DNA of 9,824 nucleotides, taken from NCBI GenBank assembly GCA_003023535.1, contig PXSC01000113.1, positions 1 to 9,824 of the forward strand, given 5' to 3'. Of the stretch, positions 6,612 to 9,824 are shown piece after piece. This stretch comes from Halobacteriales archaeon QS_9_70_65. GTDB lineage: Archaea; Halobacteriota; Halobacteria; Halobacteriales; Haloarculaceae. Each line of letters opens with the position of its first letter. The first letter of the stretch is position 1. The notes beneath the pieces are model-generated. The model was given only the letters and a program-made list of their open reading frames with translations. It did no database searches and was not told the origin of the DNA. The position numbers were made by a program, and so were the translations under genes.

Positions 6612-6755
6612 GAGAGTGGATAGGGTACTCCGGCGGCGACGAGGGCGTTTCCGAACGCCCCCGACCGCTCGCGGAGCGAGCGGCCGGCCCCGTTCGAGGT
6701 CCCGCCCGGCGCCAGCTGACCGGCCGGCTTCCGCGTAACTAAACACGCCCCGACC
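6612..6755. repeat. Intergenic repeat copy 2 (compact form)
   Basis: This 144-base copy is directly oriented with copy 1 at 4896-5235. Its core is CGCTCGCGGAGCGAGCG, a short palindromic hairpin, flanked by TCCGAACGCCCC on the left and CGGCCCCGTTCGAGGTC on the right. Of 11 differences from copy 1 over the right 75 bases, ten are transitions. Most of the intergenic region 6566-6816 is this repeat; the remainder holds the GNAT promoter and the TATA box of the next gene. Confidence 0.75.
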
Positions 6756-6763
6756 GCCGAAGG

Positions 6764-6770
6764 TTTTTAT
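6764..6770 (+). promoter_or_regulatory. TATA-like box upstream of the mini membrane protein
   Basis: TTTTTAT begins nine bases after the end of repeat copy 2. A start of transcription about 27 bases downstream would leave a short leader of about 20 bases before the GTG at 6817. Confidence 0.5.
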
Positions 6771-6816
6771 CACCGTCGTCGACGCCTACACTACGCACGG
6801 GTTCACCGCCCTGGTC

Positions 6817-7005
6817 GTGATCCCCGCGGTCGCGGTTCTTTACGGGGTCGTGATGGAAGGGTCGGCGGGAGCGGTCGTCGGGTTCGTCCTCGGGGTCCCG
6901 GTCGGTGCCCTCCTGCCGTACGCCGGGGGCGACCCTGACGACCGCATCGAGGAACTGGAGCGGGAAATCGAGGAACTGCGCCGCACGCCGGAGGAGGAAG
7001 GCTGA
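6817..7005 (+). CDS. Mini membrane protein with C-terminal charged helix, unknown function
   Basis: The GTG at 6817 starts a protein of 62 residues. It has a hydrophobic half (IPAVAVLYGVV, then AGAVVGFVLGVPVGALLPYA, probably two short membrane helices with a Gly-rich turn) followed by a charged amphipathic helix (DDRIEELEREIEELRR) that could form a coiled coil in the cytoplasm. The frame is open upstream without any ATG; the next in-frame ATG is at 6853 and would cut the first helix. It converges with the sulfatase gene, six bases apart. The layout of hydrophobic pair plus heptad-like tail is common in small haloarchaeal proteins, but I cannot name a family. Confidence 0.6.
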   Translation: MIPAVAVLYGVVMEGSAGAVVGFVLGVPVGALLPYAGGDPDDRIEELEREIEELRRTPEEEG

Positions 7006-7011
7006 CCGTCC

Positions 7012-8505
7012 TTATTCCATGTAACCGAGATCCTGGAGCCGCTCTTTGGCCTCCTCGTCGATGTGTTCGAGGGCCTTGGCGGCGTCGGCGGCGTCGGCGT
7101 CCCAGCGGTCGGTAGCCCGGGCCTCGAACCGCTCGAGGGCTCCCCGGACCGCCCCGACGGCGGGGTCGTCGACGGCGACCGGGTCGGTCTCGCCGGGGTC
7201 GGCGTCGAGCCGGTAGGCCTCGTCGGCGACCCGCTCGTTGCGGATGTACTTGGCGTCGGGCCGGCGGGCCGCCCGCATCCGGGAGTAGAACCGCGACGCC
7301 TCGGGGAGGTCGACGCCGGCCTCGGCGGCCTTCGTCTCCAGCTGGTTCAACTCGACGACCGGCCGGTGGTAGTCGACGAAGGCGTAGTCGCCGTCCGCGA
7401 CGTCGCGGCCCGCCGACAGCAGCGACCGGCCGGCCTCGAAGGCGCGGCCGCCGACGGCGTCGGTCGCGTCGGTCGCGGCGGCCGCCTCCAGCACCGTGTC
7501 GTAGAGGTCCAGCAGCTCGACCTGTCGGTCGGTCCGGCCGGTCCCGAGGTCGGGGTGTTTGACCAGCAGCGGGACGTTCACCAGCGGGTCGTACACCGAG
7601 AACTCGTGGCCGTAGAGGCCGTGCTCGCCGTGGAGCTCGCCGTGGTCGGCGCAGACGACGACGACGGTGTCGTCCCACTGGCCGGTCGTCTTCAGGTGGT
7701 CGAACAGCCGGCCGAGTTCGGCGTCGATGTGGCGGATCTCGGCGTCGTACAGCCCGCGAATGTCGTCGAACTCCGCCTCGTCGACGTCGCGGGCGCCGGA
7801 GTTGTACTCCTTGGAGTTCTGACACACTCCGGTCGGGTCGACGCCGGGGGCGAACCGCTCGCGGTACTCCTCCGGCGGGTAGTACGGCAGGTGGGCGTCC
7901 ATCAGGTTGACGAAGGCGAACCAGCCGTCGTCGGCGTTGTCGTCGACGAACGCCTGGACCCGGTCGAGTATCTCCGGCGTCTTCGAGTCGGCGCCCTCGC
8001 CGCCGGCGAGGTGTTCGTGGACGTCGTTGCCGACCTCGACGAGGCGGTCGGCGACCCACCGGAACCGGCTGTCGAGGACGCGCTGCCAGAGGCCCGCGGC
8101 CAGCCCCGACAGCGCCTCGCCGGGCAGCACCTCGAAGAAGTTGTCCTGGCGGTCGAAGCCCGCCGTCAGCCGGGTGTACGGCGTGATCCAGGCGTTCGAG
8201 GAGTAACACGCCGTCGCGTAGCCGGCCGCCGACAGCGCTTCCGCCAGCGTGCCGACGTCCTCGGGGAGGTACGGCGCCTCCTGGGTGGCGGTGTGCTCGG
8301 CGGGGTACAGCCCCGTGAACATCGAGGCGTGGACGGGCAGCGTCCACGGCGCCTGCGCGACGGCCTCCTCGTAGACGAGCGCCTCCTCGGCGAAGGCCTC
8401 CAGCGTCGGCGTCGTCGGCCGGTCGTAACCGTACGGCGTCAGGTGGTCCTTCCGCACCGTGTCCATGACCACGAAGAGCACGTTCCGGCCGGCGGATGCC
8501 CCCAT
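7012..8505 (-). CDS. Sulfatase-family (alkaline phosphatase superfamily) hydrolase or transferase
   Basis: The ATG at 8505 starts a 497-residue soluble enzyme with no signal peptide. Metal-site motifs of the alkaline phosphatase superfamily are in order: VVMDTVRKDHL (Asp15), APWTLPVHASMFTGLYP (51-68), NLMDAHLPYYPP (200-211), CADHGELHGEHGLYGH (285-300, Asp287 and His288) and a Lys at 316. In true sulfatases the second motif is C/S-x-P-x-R and the Cys or Ser becomes formylglycine. Here the nucleophile position holds Thr55 and the Arg position holds His59 (T-L-P-V-H), so a formylglycine-dependent sulfatase is doubtful; phosphatases and phosphotransferases of this superfamily use Thr or Ser. The frame runs upstream to 8652, but that part lies inside a mobile-element remnant, and the Met at 8505 sits behind a good TATA box. 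Likely roles are removing or transferring sulfate or phosphate groups on surface glycans. The substrate is unknown. Confidence 0.85.
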   Translation of the reverse strand: MGASAGRNVLFVVMDTVRKDHLTPYGYDRPTTPTLEAFAEEALVYEEAVAQAPWTLPVHASMFTGLYPAEHTATQEAPYLPEDVGTLAEALSAAGYATACYSSNAWITPYTRLTAGFDRQDNFFEVLPGEALSGLAAGLWQRVLDSRFRWVADRLVEVGNDVHEHLAGGEGADSKTPEILDRVQAFVDDNADDGWFAFVNLMDAHLPYYPPEEYRERFAPGVDPTGVCQNSKEYNSGARDVDEAEFDDIRGLYDAEIRHIDAELGRLFDHLKTTGQWDDTVVVVCADHGELHGEHGLYGHEFSVYDPLVNVPLLVKHPDLGTGRTDRQVELLDLYDTVLEAAAATDATDAVGGRAFEAGRSLLSAGRDVADGDYAFVDYHRPVVELNQLETKAAEAGVDLPEASRFYSRMRAARRPDAKYIRNERVADEAYRLDADPGETDPVAVDDPAVGAVRGALERFEARATDRWDADAADAAKALEHIDEEAKERLQDLGYME

Positions 8506-8534
8506 CGGTAGCCCCACCTCCGTGGGTTTCGGGC

Positions 8535-8540
8535 TTAAAC
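8535..8540 (-). promoter_or_regulatory. TATA box of the sulfatase-family gene
   Basis: On the minus strand GTTTAAG is centred about 32 bases before the ATG at 8505, in otherwise GC-rich DNA. The end of the IS605-like element lies within 15 bases upstream, so anything that once acted further upstream has been displaced. Confidence 0.6.
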
Positions 8541-8558
8541 GGTGTGGTGTTGACTCTT

Positions 8559-8658
8559 GACCTCCTCCCACCCCTCCAGGGATTGAGGTCCTTCCGCGTC
8601 GGCGATCCAGCCCGGTGCTGGTGCCTTCCGGAGGCGAGATTCCCACCATCACCGGTGG
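8559..8658 (-). ncRNA. Hairpin cluster at the element's right end, possible omega-RNA remnant
   Basis: In IS605-type elements the right end is also transcribed as the guide-RNA scaffold for TnpB. Three perfect short stems (at 8559/8585, 8607/8617 and 8643/8654) are packed in 100 bases on the side expected for that RNA. If it were such a scaffold, the guide would read out of the element into the sulfatase promoter. There is no tnpB here, so any activity would need a TnpB encoded elsewhere. This is inference from position and folding potential only. Confidence 0.25.
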
Positions 8659-9002
8659 TACTTGGTCTGCGGGTTCCGCTTCGGCCGCTCGAGGGGGTCC
8701 GGTGTGCTTGCCCTTCCGGGGTATCCGCTCGCGGCAACCCCGCTTCGTCCCGGCGACGACGCGGTGGTTCCACCGTCGTGTTCTCTCGGGTGGCCGGCGG
8801 GCCGGGTCATCGGCCTCACCGCCGTTTCAGTCCCGGGTAGCGGTGGCAAGTACAGAGTAGGCTCGCTTTTCGATGACGGAGACACCCGTCCGACTCCAAG
8901 TTTCCCGACCTGCTCATCGCATTACACTGTCTCTTTTACGTAAAATGTCCGGATCGCTGCCGGTGGAACGCGGTGGAACGGTACACCATGTTATCGCTCA
9001 CA

Positions 9003-9022
9003 CCCACCCGCGAACGGGTGGG
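9003..9022. repeat. Perfect hairpin at one end of the IS605-like element
   Basis: CCCACCCG (9003-9010) and CGGGTGGG (9015-9022) form an 8-base stem with a 4-base loop. The position about 18 bases inside the presumed element end matches the subterminal recognition hairpin of IS200/IS605 transposases. Confidence 0.75.
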
Positions 9023-9039
9023 CTTCCGCTTGCTCCGTG

Positions 9040-9824
9040 TCACGGCGCCGGCCAGTCGGCGAAGCTCCCCTCCAGCAGCGTGCCGCGCTGTGCGTCGAGG
9101 TAGTCGCGGGCGGCGGCCGTCACCGCTCGCGGCAGCGGCGCGCCGTCGGCCGCGTGGGCCCGGAGCCGGTCGCGCTTCCAGCCGGCCGGTGAACGGCGGG
9201 CCTCGACCCGTGCCCGCAGGCGGTCGAGGTGCCGGTCGGCGCCGTCGACGCCGGCGGCGTCGAGCCCTTCGGCGGCGACGGCGAAGAGGTCCGCGTACAG
9301 CGCGTCGGTGTCAGTCGTCTCCGTTCCGTCGGCGGTCACCCACGCGAGGTCGGCGCCGAGCCCCTCGCGGGCGGCCGCGTAGAAGTCGTCTCGGGCCCGC
9401 TCCCACGGCAGCGTCGCGACGGGGTGGTCGGTCGCGACCAGCCCGCGGAGCAGCCCCGCGACCGTCGCCACGAGCGCGGCGGCGTCGGGGACCGTCGGCT
9501 GGCCGGGCAGCGGGCGGAACTCGATGCGGGCGTTGGCGGCCGCCGGCGTCGCCCCGTCGAACACCGGCCGCACCCACCGCCAGTAGGAGCCGTGCTTGTG
9601 CCGCAGGTGGGCGAAAGCGTCGTCGAAGCGGTCGCCGTCGTCGTCGTCGAGCAGTGCCGGCGCGATGGGCGGGTCGGCGGCGACGCGGTCGACGGCCGCC
9701 TCCACGCCGTCGAGGTCCCGCGGGAACCGCACCTTCGCCGGCCGGTCGGGGTCGTTCATCACGGCCTCGTACAGCTCGACACGGTTCTCGCGGTGGCCGT
9801 CGGCGAGGACGCTCTCGACGGTCG
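9040..9824 (-). CDS. Probable glutamate-cysteine ligase-like (GCS2-type) protein, C-terminal part
   Basis: The frame is open from the window edge to the TGA at 9040-9042 and gives at least 260 residues. The Met at 9762 is internal, because the upstream codons (TVESVLADGHRENRVELYEAV) continue the same helix-rich protein. Visible phrases are HKHGSYWRWVRPVFDG, ANARIEFRPLPGQPT (an arginine-bearing strand like the one near the glutamate/ATP site in GCS2 ligases) and a long Ala/Leu/Asp helical tail ending FADWPAP. Haloarchaea make gamma-glutamylcysteine with a GCS2-family GshA and also carry diverged paralogues. The N-terminal catalytic Glu and His residues are outside the window, so enzyme activity cannot be judged. 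Its stop codon abuts the IS605-like element, so the native C terminus could have been altered by the insertion. Confidence 0.5.
   Translation of the reverse strand, partial: TVESVLADGHRENRVELYEAVMNDPDRPAKVRFPRDLDGVEAAVDRVAADPPIAPALLDDDDGDRFDDAFAHLRHKHGSYWRWVRPVFDGATPAAANARIEFRPLPGQPTVPDAAALVATVAGLLRGLVATDHPVATLPWERARDDFYAAAREGLGADLAWVTADGTETTDTDALYADLFAVAAEGLDAAGVDGADRHLDRLRARVEARRSPAGWKRDRLRAHAADGAPLPRAVTAAARDYLDAQRGTLLEGSFADWPAP

Larger units (their letters stand above)
8549..9040 (-). mobile_element. Non-coding IS200/IS605-like element (PATE/MITE type)
   Basis: About 490 bases without a believable gene lie between the sulfatase promoter and the next gene. Read on the minus strand, the left end (9040 inward) starts GCAAGCGGAAG and then a perfect hairpin, CCCACCCG-TTCG-CGGGTGGG, at 9003-9022. 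The right end (8549-8660) carries several hairpins: GACCTC/GAGGTC at 8559-8590, CCAGC/GCTGG at 8607-8621 and CCACC/GGTGG at 8643-8658. It finishes in TCAAG and TCAAC. Subterminal hairpins without terminal inverted repeats, and a TCAA-type right end, are the mark of IS200/IS605 elements; short non-coding forms in haloarchaea have been described as palindrome-associated transposable elements. I find no TnpA or TnpB residues inside. The ends are approximate. It also contains a tandem CGGTGGAACG duplicate at 8961-8980. Confidence 0.65.

Noticed and set aside
5118..6773. Long minus-strand frame across panE and both repeat copies
   Set aside because: It is the antisense of panE and its composition is that of a GC-rich shadow. 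Its shared phrase AGRSAGxGxDLERGRPL simply reflects the duplicated intergenic repeat.
7063..8511. 482-residue plus-strand frame opposite the sulfatase gene
   Set aside because: It is Val/Gly/Arg-rich antisense sequence, while the minus strand carries a clear enzyme with conserved metal motifs.
8506..9039. Possible TnpB or TnpA fragment inside the IS605-like element
   Set aside because: None of the six frames shows the TnpB zinc-finger or RuvC-type residues or the TnpA HUH motif, so I call the interior non-coding.

Overview
The window is very GC-rich, its proteins are acidic, and several genes have start codons about 25-32 bases downstream of a T/A-rich box with no ribosome binding site, as in leaderless archaeal transcripts. 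This points to a haloarchaeon (class Halobacteria). I see eleven genes or gene remnants. Five are intact or look intact: a CslA/cellulose-synthase-like glycosyltransferase, a small membrane protein, ketopantoate reductase (PanE), a very small membrane protein and a sulfatase-family hydrolase. Two more run off the window edges.

Layout. 1-484: 3' end of a mandelate racemase-family (enolase superfamily) sugar-acid dehydratase. 633-1722: sufS cysteine desulfurase, broken by an internal deletion of roughly 140 bases that shifts frame. 1916-2409 (minus): C-terminal remnant of a receiver/PAS signalling protein in relatively AT-rich DNA. 2492-3943: processive GT2 glycosyltransferase. 3990-4388 (minus): small membrane protein. 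4499-4894: sufU scaffold gene that has lost its 3' half and is fused in frame to the start of another small gene. 4896-5235: first copy of an intergenic repeat, expanded by about 200 bases of hairpins. 5313-6212: panE. 6194-6550 (minus): GNAT acetyltransferase that has lost its acetyl-CoA-binding core. 6612-6755: second, compact copy of the repeat. 6817-7005: two-helix mini membrane protein. 7012-8505 (minus): sulfatase/phosphatase-superfamily enzyme. 8549-9040: non-coding element with IS200/IS605-like hairpin ends (PATE/MITE type). 9040 to the end (minus): probable glutamate-cysteine ligase-like protein, continuing past the window.

The main story is decay. SufS and SufU normally act together (cysteine sulfur to SufU, then to Fe-S assembly). 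Here both are damaged, and a signalling remnant, a glycosyltransferase and a membrane protein lie between them. A third gene (GNAT) carries the same kind of clean internal deletion. Either this is an accessory island with a dead second copy of the sulfur-mobilisation genes, or the assembly has collapsed or deleted short segments. Read mapping would settle it. The two directly oriented repeats around panE and GNAT, and the IS605-like element beside the sulfatase promoter, are the clearest structural signals of rearrangement.
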